A stretch of DNA of 64,000 bases from Ancylothrix sp036704045 (lineage in GTDB: Bacteria; Cyanobacteriota; Cyanobacteriia; Cyanobacteriales; Oscillatoriaceae), in assembly GCA_036704045.1 (NCBI GenBank), contig DATNQM010000032.1:1-64000 (forward strand). The letters run 5' to 3'. The first letter of the stretch is position 1, and the number at the start of each line of letters is the position of its first letter. The position numbers and the translations under genes were made by a program. This document shows positions 34,947 to 43,980 of this stretch, in pieces. The notes under the pieces are model-generated. The model ran no database searches and was not told the DNA's origin. It saw nothing but the letters and a program-made list of their open reading frames with translations.

Positions 34947-35519
34947 CTACGAAGGAGGAATAACTACACTAGCGGCACTAGCAAGCGACGTTCCACACCA
35001 AGGACATCCTAAATCTAAACGTTCATAAGGCGAAATACGATGACAACAAGAACACTCTAACCCATAATTAATACTTGGCGGTTTAGTAGCAGCTACCAAT
35101 TTTTGAGGAGATTGTTGAGGATGTGCCGGAGGTAAAATTAGCGACACCGGCGGAGGCACTAAAATTGTCTTTGGAATTGCATAATCAATAACAATTGCTT
35201 TCACAACTAACTGCAAATCTCCCAAATAAATCACACTGCCTTCATCCAGAGAAACCTCGCCCAAAGTTAGACGCTTTTTATTAACAATTGGAGGATTAGT
35301 TTGTCGCAAATTTCTCAGCCAAAACTTATTATTTTCTGAATTAAAAAAAATTTCAATATGCAAACCCGAAACAGTTGGATTTGTCAGCACAATATCGCAC
35401 TGTCGTTCATCACGTCCCAGACGAACCGTTCCCTGGTTTTTAGTTGGTTGGCGATCATCAATTATTTGGGTTTTTAACCCATCTTTTTCTTTCCACTCTA
35501 AAGTTAATTGATTAGTCAT
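34947..35519 (-). CDS. FHA-domain protein with C-terminal zinc ribbon
   Basis: This 190-residue protein has an FHA domain at about 30-115 (VRLGRDERQCDIVL, VSGLHIEIF, LRNLRQTNPPIVN), the reader of phosphothreonine peptides. A proline-rich linker follows (about 115-150). Residues 150-175 form a zinc ribbon with CSCC and CPWCG. The gene is 47 bases before the FHA-oxidoreductase gene on the same strand, so the two are likely cotranscribed. It has no enzyme domain, so it is probably an adaptor. The target is unknown; the Ser/Thr kinase at 208-1623 could be one of the upstream kinases, but that is only inference. Confidence 0.85.
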   Translation of the reverse strand: MTNQLTLEWKEKDGLKTQIIDDRQPTKNQGTVRLGRDERQCDIVLTNPTVSGLHIEIFFNSENNKFWLRNLRQTNPPIVNKKRLTLGEVSLDEGSVIYLGDLQLVVKAIVIDYAIPKTILVPPPVSLILPPAHPQQSPQKLVAATKPPSINYGLECSCCHRISPYERLDLGCPWCGTSLASAASVVIPPS

Positions 35520-35628
35520 AACTTTTTGCCGGCATATCCACAGACAAATTACTGTTTATACTTCACTTAATTAAACCAAAAATACGGATTTTTTGCCACT
35601 TTTTTTCTACAACAAACTATTTATTTTT

Positions 35629-35696
35629 GTAAAGTGACTTTGCCCATATCTTTCCTCATTATCAACTAAATTTTACTGCTTAGTAAAGTTGCTTTG
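35629..35696. promoter_or_regulatory. Repeated AAAGT-type palindromes in the FHA upstream region
   Basis: GTAAAGTGACTTTG (35629-35642) recurs as GTAAAGTTGCTTTG (35683-35696), 54 bases apart, with 12 of 14 bases identical; each is itself an inverted repeat. TTTACT...AGTAAA (35672-35687) overlaps the second. The pattern suggests a regulator-binding region for the minus-strand FHA operon. The rest of the spacer 35520-35911 is AT-rich without other recognisable elements. Confidence 0.3.
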
Positions 35697-35911
35697 TTTC
35701 CTCAAATAGCTCTAACCAAAATCACATTCAAAATAAAAATTAAAGGCATATTTTTTTTGAAAAAATAATTATTAAAGCCTTGATACTATAGCAATTTAAA
35801 AACAATAATTGCCGATTTAAATATTATCTAACCTTGTCATTTTTGTGAAGATATGTTAAAATTTACTTGATTAAACCATCCAAAAAATTGAGTAAAACCA
35901 TCAGTTTGTTT

Positions 35912-36151
35912 ATGATATACATCAAAAACTCCAAACTCTTAATGACTTGGTTAATCAGCGCTAGTACAACTTTTATACTAGCAACTCCTGCGGAATCAGC
36001 CACCTCTATTTCACCACAAATCTCTGATTCTGCAATTGAAGTTGAAGTGATTAATCTCAATGAAGATTCCAAACAATCCAGCCTAATAGCAAATGATGAT
36101 CAGGACTCAGATTTAAATCAAGATACCGATCAAAAAGCGCCACAAGCCTAA
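35912..36151 (+). CDS. Small acidic secreted protein
   Basis: The frame opens with TTG at 35867, but the ATG at 35912 gives a 79-residue product with a plausible signal peptide (LLMTWLISASTTFILATPAESA, cleavage near ESA-TS). The mature part is about 50 residues, acidic and rich in Asp, Asn, Gln and Ser (SKQSSLIANDDQDSDLN...), and probably disordered. No shared motif is recognised. It lies 106 bases before the JmjC/cupin hydroxylase gene. Such hydroxylases can modify Asp or Asn side chains, so this peptide is a candidate substrate, but only by proximity and composition. Confidence 0.5.
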   Translation: MIYIKNSKLLMTWLISASTTFILATPAESATSISPQISDSAIEVEVINLNEDSKQSSLIANDDQDSDLNQDTDQKAPQA

Positions 36152-36163
36152 ATTTTCAAAAAA

Positions 36164-36189
36164 GGGATGTTAGAGATTTCTAGCATCCC
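36164..36189 (+). other. Strong hairpin after the small secreted gene
   Basis: GGGATGTTAGA (36164-36174) pairs with TCTAGCATCCC (36179-36189) with one G-U pair and a 4-base loop. There is no T run after it on the plus strand, so it may stabilise the transcript rather than end it. On the minus strand a T run would follow, but no minus gene is close upstream. Confidence 0.5.
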
Positions 36190-36257
36190 CTAAACATTAA
36201 ACAAAAATCATTATTTTTAATAAGCCCGCTTTTTAAATTAACATTTAACCATAAAAA

Positions 36258-37454
36258 ATGAACTCCTTAAGTTTTCTTATTCAGCCTTATTCTATAGAAA
36301 AATTTTTTACAGAAAACTGGACAAAAAAAGCCCTTTTAATACCAGCAAACACCCCCAATAAACTACAGCATTTATTTTCTTGGCAACACTTAAATAATTT
36401 ACTAAACTTTCATCAACTACAATCACCAGATTTGCGCTTTTCTCTCGATGGAAAAACCTTATCTAATACCAAAAGTGACCAGTGGCAAAACTATCTTCAG
36501 CAAGGCGCCACATTAATTTTAAATGGGATTCATCAGCGGGTGCCGGAGTTAGCCACCTTAGCTGCTACAATTCGTCAAGAAACCGGTCATCGCACTCAAA
36601 TTAATCTTTATTGCTCACCGGCAGAACAAAAAGGTTTTGACTGTCATTATGATACCCACGAAGTCTTAATTTTGCAAATAGATGGACAAAAAGAATGGTT
36701 TATTTTTCCTGAAACAATCCCCTATCCCATCTCAGGAATGCGCCCTTCCGATCATATTCCTCCCGATATAATTTATCTACAATGCACCCTCAAACCAGGA
36801 GATGTTTTATATATTCCTCGCGGACATTGGCACTATGCAATTTCCTGTAATAATCCCCAAAATGAAAACTACTCTCCATCTTTACATTTAACCCTAGGAA
36901 TTGATTGTCAAACCGGGTTAGATTGGTTAGAATGGGTTTTAAAAAAATTGCAAAAAACACCAGAATGGCGACAAAATTTACCGTTAGTTTATGATAAAAA
37001 TCTACCCTTACTTAAACAGCACATTGAAACTTTAAGAGATAGTCTTATTAACACCCTACAAGACCCCGAATTCATTCAAAGCTATATTAATCATTTGACC
37101 TATTCTGACCTACCTCCCCTTCCATTTTCTTTTCCCTATCAATTGGGAAGTAAAATTTTTGAACAAGGACTAGAAACTCGGTTTATTTCTTCTGCACTAC
37201 ATCCCGTTAAAATAACAAAAATAAATGAAACTCAAACCCAAGTAATTGTTGGAGAAAAACAAGCCACTCTTAAAGGAATTTCCAGTGATTTAGTTGAGAA
37301 ACTCTTTCGTTCCGAAGGATTTACCCTCTTAGACTTAGCTGAATGGGCACCCTTATTAGATATTGAAACCGCCGTAATTCCACTTTTAACTAATTTAGTT
37401 ACTCAAGGAATATTATTTGTTGAAGCACTCCCTAATACCTCCGAAGGAAACTGA
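36258..37454 (+). CDS. JmjC/cupin-4 family dioxygenase (ribosomal-oxygenase-like)
   Basis: This 398-residue protein has a JmjC/cupin-4 fold like bacterial RoxA (YcfD), a 2-oxoglutarate and Fe(II) hydroxylase of protein side chains. The iron-binding HxD is at His130-Asp132 (FDCHYDTHEVLILQ), and the distal His is in PRGHWHYAIS (His192 or so). The N-terminus MNSLSFLIQPYSIEKFFTENW matches the family. The C-terminus (about 290-398) would form a winged-helix-like end as in RoxA. The target could be a ribosomal protein or the small acidic peptide upstream. The last 52 bases overlap the convergent nucleotidyltransferase gene. Confidence 0.85.
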   Translation: MNSLSFLIQPYSIEKFFTENWTKKALLIPANTPNKLQHLFSWQHLNNLLNFHQLQSPDLRFSLDGKTLSNTKSDQWQNYLQQGATLILNGIHQRVPELATLAATIRQETGHRTQINLYCSPAEQKGFDCHYDTHEVLILQIDGQKEWFIFPETIPYPISGMRPSDHIPPDIIYLQCTLKPGDVLYIPRGHWHYAISCNNPQNENYSPSLHLTLGIDCQTGLDWLEWVLKKLQKTPEWRQNLPLVYDKNLPLLKQHIETLRDSLINTLQDPEFIQSYINHLTYSDLPPLPFSFPYQLGSKIFEQGLETRFISSALHPVKITKINETQTQVIVGEKQATLKGISSDLVEKLFRSEGFTLLDLAEWAPLLDIETAVIPLLTNLVTQGILFVEALPNTSEGN

Positions 37455-38257
37455 TGCTTAACAAGATTCACCAACTCACCTCCAAATAATCTTAAAAATA
37501 CAATCAATCCAGCCCGATCTTCAGAAGGTTCTAAGGCTAATTCCAGAGTTTTTTTCATTAACCATTGATGCTGTGGAAAATAGAAAGAAAACCTTTCATA
37601 ACAAAGATAAAGATCACGAGTATAACTTTGATCTGCTTCCATAACTAATTCAAATCCACTGCGAATCAGACGCCGACATATCCAGGCACAATTCTTTTTA
37701 ACTTCCCTGTTAAAGCTTAACTGTAAACTAGATAAATTTTCCAGATTTTTTAACGCTTTATTTAAATCTAATTCTAAATCAAAACAATGACTAATTAGTG
37801 CTAAACCTGGCTTAAAATTCGGAAAAACTGTTTGAAAATCATGCCCTAAAAGCCACAGACTTTGAGTTTTAATAATCCCTTGCCAAGGAGAATAATTTTG
37901 TTTTAGTTCCTTTTCAGAAATAATAATAATTTCAACTTTTTTACAAAAAATAAAACGTCTTTCTAATCCTTTGCAAATCTTTTTCACCAAATCCCAATCA
38001 TCTGAACTTATTTCACCTGTTAAAATCACCATACTATCTAAATCTGACACCCTAGGAATAGCAAATCCACGAGGAACAGAACCCCGTAGATAAAGCCCCA
38101 ATAAACGAGTTTTCCAAGCATTAGAACAAGTTTGACAAAGTTCCTCAACTAAGTTTTTCCAAGGAGGCAAAATTTTGTTTTGATCACAGTCATTGACCAA
38201 AAATCCCTCCTCATCAGTAACCATCAATTTTCCAATGGCACGCAAATAACTAATCAT
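37403..38257 (-). CDS. Nucleotidyltransferase-domain protein
   Basis: This 284-residue protein has a nucleotidyltransferase fold (Pol beta/MNT-type) with the motif LRGSVPRGFAIPRVSDLDS (residues about 56-75), that is, GS plus two Asp (SDLD). A third acidic residue lies further on. The rest is helical with a KNCAWICRRLIRSGF stretch and no recognised partner domain. It ends 52 bases inside the JmjC gene on the other strand, a longer overlap than usual. Relatives transfer nucleotides to drugs, proteins or RNA; whether it acts with the JmjC protein is not known. Confidence 0.75.
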   Translation of the reverse strand: MISYLRAIGKLMVTDEEGFLVNDCDQNKILPPWKNLVEELCQTCSNAWKTRLLGLYLRGSVPRGFAIPRVSDLDSMVILTGEISSDDWDLVKKICKGLERRFIFCKKVEIIIISEKELKQNYSPWQGIIKTQSLWLLGHDFQTVFPNFKPGLALISHCFDLELDLNKALKNLENLSSLQLSFNREVKKNCAWICRRLIRSGFELVMEADQSYTRDLYLCYERFSFYFPQHQWLMKKTLELALEPSEDRAGLIVFLRLFGGELVNLVKHQFPSEVLGSASTNNIP

Positions 38258-38306
38258 ACCAAATTCAATTTAACTAAAACTTGATTGGCTTTCAACCGGC
38301 AACAAC

Positions 38307-39623
38307 TTACAAAGACTTTTCAAAACGTACACACAAACCATCTTTAGGACGACGAGTTGGAACCTCAACCACATCCAAACTTTGATTAGGCAAAATTTCC
38401 CAACAATAATTTCTCAACAAATAAGCCGCCACAATCTTCATTTCTAACTTAGCAAAAGCAAACCCAATACAAATCCGAGAACCTCCACCAAACCCCACCA
38501 AACTCATTGGTCGTTTTTTATGTTCTTGACGTTCCAAACTAAAACGATCAGGATCAAAATTTTGCGGGTTTGGATAAACATCCGGTAAATAATGAGTCAT
38601 CTTAATCGAATATAAAGCTAACCATCCCGCCGGCACATAAAACCCATTAAATTCAAACGGTTTAACCACCCCACGAAACCCACCCGCAACAGGAGGGTGC
38701 ATCCGCTCAATTTCTAACAAAACTTGCTCTAAATAAGGCATTTGCCCCAACTGTTCTAAACTCAAACTTCCCATCAATTCCAGTTGTTTTTGTTCCTCCC
38801 TTGCGCGTTGCAAAACCTCTGGATGCCGGCCCAACTCCAAACACAACCAAGTCAACATAGAAGTAGTCGTTTCATGACCGGCAAACAACAACAACATTGC
38901 CTGCGCCGTCAACTCTTTTAAACTTAACTTATTACCCTCCTCATCCCGCGCCTCAATCAACAAACTCAAAACATCATTAGTAGGATTTTCTTGGCGTTCT
39001 TTCACCACCTTTTCTAAATGTTTTAACAACTCATTTCTAGCCGCAACCGACTTACCAAACTGTGTCACCGGCATCCGCACAGGAAAAAGAGAAAACAGCC
39101 CATTTGTCAACGTATCAAACAACCTACTTAGACGTTCAACTTCCGCCCCAGGATTTGCTCCCAGCAACAAAACACTCGCAATTTCAAAAGTTAACTTTTT
39201 AAATTCTTCAAACCAAACAAACTCCCCTTTCTCTTCCCATATTTTTAAATATTTTTGCGTAATTTCTTCCATCGTAGAAACATAACGAGTCAGCGCCGCC
39301 CCATGCAAAGCAGGCATCATTAAACGGCGATTTCTTCTATGTTCCTCCCCATCCTGCAAAAACAAAGACTCCCCCAACAAAATCTTAAAAGTCTCCGGCC
39401 AACCAGAACGCCAAGAAAAATATTCCATCCCCGAAGAAAGCAAAAACTCATTAGCCTCCGGGCCCACCAAAAAAACCGTCGGTCTTCCTAACAACCTAGT
39501 CTTAAAAATAGAGCCATATTTCGCATACTTATTCTTAACATATTGCCGATCAAAAACAAATTTTATTGTATCTCCAATCACCGGCAAACCCATTTCACCA
39601 GGAGGAAGTTGTTTGTTATTCAT
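38307..39623 (-). CDS. Cytochrome P450, CYP120-like
   Basis: This haem-thiolate monooxygenase has 438 residues from the ATG at 39623 (MNNKQLPPGEMGLP). The frame extends upstream through a TTG, but AAGGG stands just before the ATG. Signatures: the I-helix oxygen-binding AGHETTTSMLTW, the ERR-type triad (ExxR) in LEIERMHPP, and the Cys loop FGGGSRICIGFAFA. It resembles CYP120A1 of Synechocystis (444 residues; a retinoic acid hydroxylase) throughout, so retinoid or apocarotenoid oxidation is likely. No obvious redox partner lies nearby. A hairpin terminator of the upstream prohibitin gene sits 67 bases upstream of the start. Confidence 0.92.
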   Translation of the reverse strand: MNNKQLPPGEMGLPVIGDTIKFVFDRQYVKNKYAKYGSIFKTRLLGRPTVFLVGPEANEFLLSSGMEYFSWRSGWPETFKILLGESLFLQDGEEHRRNRRLMMPALHGAALTRYVSTMEEITQKYLKIWEEKGEFVWFEEFKKLTFEIASVLLLGANPGAEVERLSRLFDTLTNGLFSLFPVRMPVTQFGKSVAARNELLKHLEKVVKERQENPTNDVLSLLIEARDEEGNKLSLKELTAQAMLLLFAGHETTTSMLTWLCLELGRHPEVLQRAREEQKQLELMGSLSLEQLGQMPYLEQVLLEIERMHPPVAGGFRGVVKPFEFNGFYVPAGWLALYSIKMTHYLPDVYPNPQNFDPDRFSLERQEHKKRPMSLVGFGGGSRICIGFAFAKLEMKIVAAYLLRNYCWEILPNQSLDVVEVPTRRPKDGLCVRFEKSL

Positions 39624-39689
39624 AACCCTTAGTTCCAGACAAACCAATAACCTTAATCATAACCCCAAATGACACCCAAAAAATAAGAA

Positions 39690-39717
39690 GCCCCAGTGCA
39701 GACAGCACTTATGGGGC
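39690..39717 (-). terminator. Rho-independent terminator of the prohibitin gene
   Basis: GCCCC...GTGC (39690-39699) pairs with GCAC...GGGGC (39705-39717) with a bulge. On the minus strand the stem is followed by TTCTTATTTTTT. It lies about 150 bases past the prohibitin stop at 39868. Confidence 0.65.
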
Positions 39718-39867
39718 CAAGGACGCAGTTAGGAGGTATCTTATAGGTTTTATTTACCCACAAAAAGCAGCAATATCACCTAAATTTAACAAGATTTTAA
39801 GATTTTTACCCCCTCAAATGTCCAAATTATCCTTCTTTTTTTCAAAAAATCACTCTTTTTTCAGTTC

Positions 39868-40713
39868 CTATCTTTTTTGTTGAGCCGCATTCAAATCCGC
39901 CGGATTAATATTAATAAAAGGAACCATCCCTTCTCCCCCCATCACCAGCGGAAATTGACCATTCCATTTATCAATTGCCTGTTGTTGCAACAACTCAGGA
40001 TTTAACGTTTGCCGGCGCAATCTTTGAGCCTCCGCTTGACCCTTAGCCCGATTAATTTCTCCTTGCGCTTCTTTTTCCGCCTTTAGCGCAATAAACTCCG
40101 CACGCTTAGCATCTTGTTCTGCAATTTGTTTAGCCTCAATTGCCTTCGCAAACTCCACAGAAAAAGTCACATCCACCAAAGAAACATCATCCACCATCAC
40201 CCCATAAGGAATTAAACGTTTTTTTAACTCATTATCAATTTCTTGTTTCAACTCAGTACGCTTTGTAATAATCTCCTCCGCCGTTTTCTTCGCCGTCGCC
40301 GCCTTCACCACTTCCGACACCGCCGGATTAATAATTCTGCCAATAATTTCCCCCTGATCTCCTACCCTTTGAAAAATCTCATTCACCCGTTTTGGATCAA
40401 CGTGCCAATTCACCGCCACCTCCATTTTTACATCTTGTAAATCCTTCGATGCGGCTTCCGCTTTCACATCATTTTTTTGTACCCGTACACTTGTTTTTTG
40501 TACCTTTGTCACCACCGGGATAATTAAATGTATACCTTCATCTAACACCCGATTTTGCACCTTTCCAAACTGCATCACCACACCCCGTTCACCGGCATTT
40601 ACAATCTCAAATGGTTTAAACAAAATCCCCAAAAACAGCAAAACTAGCCCACCAGCTGCATAAAAAGCAAATTTCAAAAAACTTAAATCCGAACTTGAAC
40701 TCATCCTACTCAT
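39868..40713 (-). CDS. Prohibitin/SPFH (Band 7) membrane protein
   Basis: This 281-residue protein has one N-terminal membrane helix (residues 15-32, FYAAGGLVLLFLGILFKP), then an SPFH/prohibitin domain (about 38-230): EIVNAGERGVVMQFGKVQNRVLDEG, VNWHVDPKRVNEIF and VDDVSLVDVTFSVEFAKAIE. A coiled coil of charged residues (about 195-250) ends the domain. Cyanobacterial prohibitins assemble into ring-shaped membrane scaffolds and are linked to protease and photosystem turnover. It is 150 bases before its terminator and is transcribed divergently from nfi. Confidence 0.93.
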   Translation of the reverse strand: MSRMSSSSDLSFLKFAFYAAGGLVLLFLGILFKPFEIVNAGERGVVMQFGKVQNRVLDEGIHLIIPVVTKVQKTSVRVQKNDVKAEAASKDLQDVKMEVAVNWHVDPKRVNEIFQRVGDQGEIIGRIINPAVSEVVKAATAKKTAEEIITKRTELKQEIDNELKKRLIPYGVMVDDVSLVDVTFSVEFAKAIEAKQIAEQDAKRAEFIALKAEKEAQGEINRAKGQAEAQRLRRQTLNPELLQQQAIDKWNGQFPLVMGGEGMVPFININPADLNAAQQKR

Positions 40714-40866
40714 ATTTTCTCTCCTTCAAAAAACCTTTATAGTTAAATATCTTTATCCTAAACTATCCTACACATCCAGCCCCCATCTTTTCGTAAAAAT
40801 TATTATAATCAATCAAACCGCCTTAAATTATAGTCACGAAACAAAAAAACATAAAACCTTAAAAAC

Positions 40867-41529
40867 ATGAAATTTCCTCCCCTCCACCCTTGGCCAAATA
40901 CCACAGAAGAAGCCAGCAAAATTCAAGAACAATTACGAACAAAAGTCATCAGAGAAGACCAACTAAACGAAGTAAAATATGTAGCAGGCATCGACGTAGG
41001 ATATGACCCAAAAAATCAAATTTCCAAAGCCGCTGTAGCCATCTTAACTTTTCCAGATTTGCAACAAAAAGAACACGCCATAGCCACAACCAAAACCACC
41101 TTTCCTTACATCCCCGGATACCTTTCTTTTCGCGAAATTCCCGCCGTTTTAGAAGCCCTAGAAAAACTCTCTATTATCCCCGATTTATTACTTTGTGACG
41201 GCCAAGGAATAGCCCACCCGCGCCGATTTGGCTTAGCCTGTCATATAGGAGTATTAACAAATATTCCCGCCATCGGAGTTGCCAAAACCCGCTTCATCGG
41301 AGAACACGATACAGTCCCCGAACCACGCGGAAGCTGGCAACCATTGCACGATCAAAGTGAAATAATTGGAGCCGTACTAAGAACACGCACCGCTACCAAA
41401 CCCCTCTACATCTCCATCGGCCACAAAATCACCTTGACAACCGCCCTAGAATATGTACTAAAATGCACCCCAAAATACCGGCTTCCAGAAACCACAAGGA
41501 CAGCAGACTACCTAGCCTCAAGTAAATAA
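40867..41529 (+). CDS. nfi: Endonuclease V (deoxyinosine 3' endonuclease)
   Basis: This 220-residue protein is endonuclease V, which nicks DNA at the second phosphodiester bond 3' of deoxyinosine. Conserved sites: the catalytic Asp in YVAGIDVGYD (residues 38-47), the Glu in FREIPAVLEALEKL region, the DGQGIAHPRRFGLACHIG loop with the second Asp, and GVAKTRF. Length fits bacterial Nfi (220-230). It is a stand-alone gene; the coding strand is A and C rich. It is transcribed divergently from the prohibitin gene, with 154 bases between them. Confidence 0.95.
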   Translation: MKFPPLHPWPNTTEEASKIQEQLRTKVIREDQLNEVKYVAGIDVGYDPKNQISKAAVAILTFPDLQQKEHAIATTKTTFPYIPGYLSFREIPAVLEALEKLSIIPDLLLCDGQGIAHPRRFGLACHIGVLTNIPAIGVAKTRFIGEHDTVPEPRGSWQPLHDQSEIIGAVLRTRTATKPLYISIGHKITLTTALEYVLKCTPKYRLPETTRTADYLASSK

Positions 41530-41629
41530 CACAGCATTTGTTAACTTTTTAAGCAAAATACATCTAAAAAAGTAAAAAACAACAAAACCTCATTAAAATA
41601 ACCATAAAACTAATCTGTAGGTGCCGCCG

Positions 41630-43567
41630 ATGCTCAAAAAACTTTTTCACCGGTTCCTCAACTGGTTAAAACAAATATTCGGCAAATCAAAAAACACCAC
41701 ACCCCCCCCAACAAACCTCCCCGAACCCCTCAACAGCACAGAATATGAACACTATTTTCTCCAACTGCTCAAAGGTATAGAAACCGGCTGGCAGTCAGAG
41801 CAAATAGAGCGCTTTTTTATAGCCCTTGAACCACGCGCAACCCAACAAGATTGGGAGCAATGGATCCAAAAATTTCGCCAACAAATAGAAACCTCCACCA
41901 CACCTAATTATGAATTAGGAAGACGCATGACATTATGTGGAGAAAAACTTGCTGAAATTAACAGCAAAAAAAACTTCGCAGAAAGCATCCGCACCACCGG
42001 CATTGCCATAGTCGCCCAACAAATAAGACCCGAAGAACCACCACCCCAACCCCCCACACCCAAACAATGGCAAACCGTCACAACCAACTTCCCAACTCCA
42101 CCAACACCAGAAAAAGAAACTCAAATTGAAACAGAAATAGAACAACCCCAACAATGGGGAATCAGCGAAAAATTGATTATTCAAGAAAACAAAAACGGTG
42201 CCGAAGATTGTTTTAATTTAGGCATAAAAGAACTCGAAAATGACAATAATTCCACAGCCCTTAAATTTTTTGATCGCACCATCGAACTAGACCCCAATCA
42301 TCACCGCGCCTGGACAAATCGAGGGAATGCTTTAGCCAACTTAGGGCAATTAGAAGAAGCCATTGAATCCTACAACCAAGCAATTAAAATTAAACCCGAT
42401 TTTCGCGCCGCATGGAATAATCGGGGCGACGTATTATTTGACACCAAACAATACAAAGACGCAATCCAAAGTTACGACCGCGCCCTAGAATTACAACCAG
42501 AAAATGCGGAAAGCTGGTACAATCGCGGCATGGCTTTCGGACGAGGATTAAACGATTGGGAACAAGCCCTGCAAAGTTGGAATCAAGCCTTAAAAATTAA
42601 CCCCAAAGATTACGAAACCTGGTTTAATCATGGCATCGCCTTGGGAGCTCTAAGCCGGTGGGAAGAAGCCATAACAAGCTGGAACAAAGCTTTAGAACTT
42701 AATCCAAACTTAGAAGATGCCTGGATTAACAAAGGAGTCGCCTATCAACATTTAGGAAACTATACCGAAGCCATCGCTGCAAACAAAAAAGCCATCGCTA
42801 TCTCCACAAATATTCCTAGCATCCAGCCCCCACCAGAAATCAGCGAACAAGAAGCAGCAAAACTTTATAACGAAGGCGTAGAATTATATTATGCTGGCGA
42901 CATCGAAGCAGCCTTAATTTTATTTGAAAGCGCCCTCAAAATTCAGCCAAACTATTATGATGCTTGGAATGGGAAAGGCAATGTCCTTAAAGATTTAGGA
43001 CAAATTCAACCAGCCCTTCAAGCCTACAATAAAGCCATAGAAATACAGCCTACCTATCATTTTGCCTGGAATGGCAAAGGCGTAGTTTTATTTTATTTAG
43101 GAAAAACTGCCGAAGCTTTAGAATGTTTCAACAAAGCTTTAGAAATAGAACCTACTTACCATTTTGCCTGGAATGCTAAAGGCAATGTTTTCAAAGAACA
43201 AGGAGAAAATTACCAAGCCCTAGAATGTTATAATCAAGCCTTAGAATTGCAACCAGATTTTCATACCGCTTGGAATAGTAAAGGCAATGTTTTAAAAGAA
43301 CTAGGAAATTTTGAAGCCGCCCTTGAATCCTATAACCAAGCCATTGAAAGTCAGCCCTTAGATAGCATTTCTTGGTATGGAAAAAGCGATGTACTTATAA
43401 CATTAAATCGTTTTGATGAAGCTATCCTATGCTTAGATAAAACCCTGGAAATTAAACCAGACTGGCGAGAAGCATGGTTAAAAAAATCGGAAATATTAAG
43501 AAATTTAGGCCGGTATGAAGAAGCTATTGAGGCTAATAATCAAGCAATTAAGCTTTGGAAACCTTAG
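41630..43567 (+). CDS. TPR-repeat protein
   Basis: The open frame includes GTG at 41621, but the ATG at 41630 (MLKKLFHRFLN) follows AGGTG and is preferred, giving 645 residues. Residues 1-190 hold a basic/amphipathic start, a helical part and a proline/glutamate-rich linker. From about 195 there are about 12 TPR units in two blocks (about 195-390 and 410-640), for example AWTNRGNALANLGQLEEAIE and AWNGKGNVLKDLGQIQPALQ, with the typical W-x-x-x-G-x-A spacing and two units nearly identical. It is a protein-protein scaffold with no enzyme domain. The basic N-terminus may touch the membrane. Confidence 0.9.
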   Translation: MLKKLFHRFLNWLKQIFGKSKNTTPPPTNLPEPLNSTEYEHYFLQLLKGIETGWQSEQIERFFIALEPRATQQDWEQWIQKFRQQIETSTTPNYELGRRMTLCGEKLAEINSKKNFAESIRTTGIAIVAQQIRPEEPPPQPPTPKQWQTVTTNFPTPPTPEKETQIETEIEQPQQWGISEKLIIQENKNGAEDCFNLGIKELENDNNSTALKFFDRTIELDPNHHRAWTNRGNALANLGQLEEAIESYNQAIKIKPDFRAAWNNRGDVLFDTKQYKDAIQSYDRALELQPENAESWYNRGMAFGRGLNDWEQALQSWNQALKINPKDYETWFNHGIALGALSRWEEAITSWNKALELNPNLEDAWINKGVAYQHLGNYTEAIAANKKAIAISTNIPSIQPPPEISEQEAAKLYNEGVELYYAGDIEAALILFESALKIQPNYYDAWNGKGNVLKDLGQIQPALQAYNKAIEIQPTYHFAWNGKGVVLFYLGKTAEALECFNKALEIEPTYHFAWNAKGNVFKEQGENYQALECYNQALELQPDFHTAWNSKGNVLKELGNFEAALESYNQAIESQPLDSISWYGKSDVLITLNRFDEAILCLDKTLEIKPDWREAWLKKSEILRNLGRYEEAIEANNQAIKLWKP

Positions 43568-43605
43568 AATATTTACGATTAGTTTGTAGTAGTTAGCTTG
43601 GTTTT

Positions 43606-43821
43606 TTAAACACAAGTTTCTACCAAATGTTTGCAACAGAAATCTACATTTGGCAACCCTTCTAAGTGTGATGCAATTTCTGAGTCTTCTTGACAGGTTT
43701 TGCTGTTTCGTTCACAAATAACTTGTTTCGTAAACACTCTACTGCGGTTGTGTTCCCAAGGTAGTTGGATGGGTGAAGAAGTAGAGTTATGGAGTCTGAC
43801 TTCCATCATCGGGCCAAACAT
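43606..43821 (-). CDS. Small Cys-containing protein, probable
   Basis: The frame reaches 43860 with GTG, but GAGGATAAAGTC-ATG at 43821 provides a Shine-Dalgarno site and gives 71 residues (MFGPMMEVRLHNSTSSPIQ...). It has five Cys, clustered at the end (FCCKH...ETC) and in ICERNSKTC; this might be a small metal-binding or secreted protein, but there is no signal peptide. No family is recognised. It lies between the TPR gene and the MFS gene. Confidence 0.45.
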   Translation of the reverse strand: MFGPMMEVRLHNSTSSPIQLPWEHNRSRVFTKQVICERNSKTCQEDSEIASHLEGLPNVDFCCKHLVETCV

Positions 43822-43980
43822 GACTTTATCCTCAAAGGGGTCTTGGGGGGGAGTTTGCACGGGGGGTTGTGCAATTACTCCCCTTAAATGTATTTTGACA
43901 AACTTTTAGGGATCAAGTAAATCTTGCAACAAATTGTATTAAAACTAATAAGGATCAAAGCAAACGCTTTTACAAAAAAT

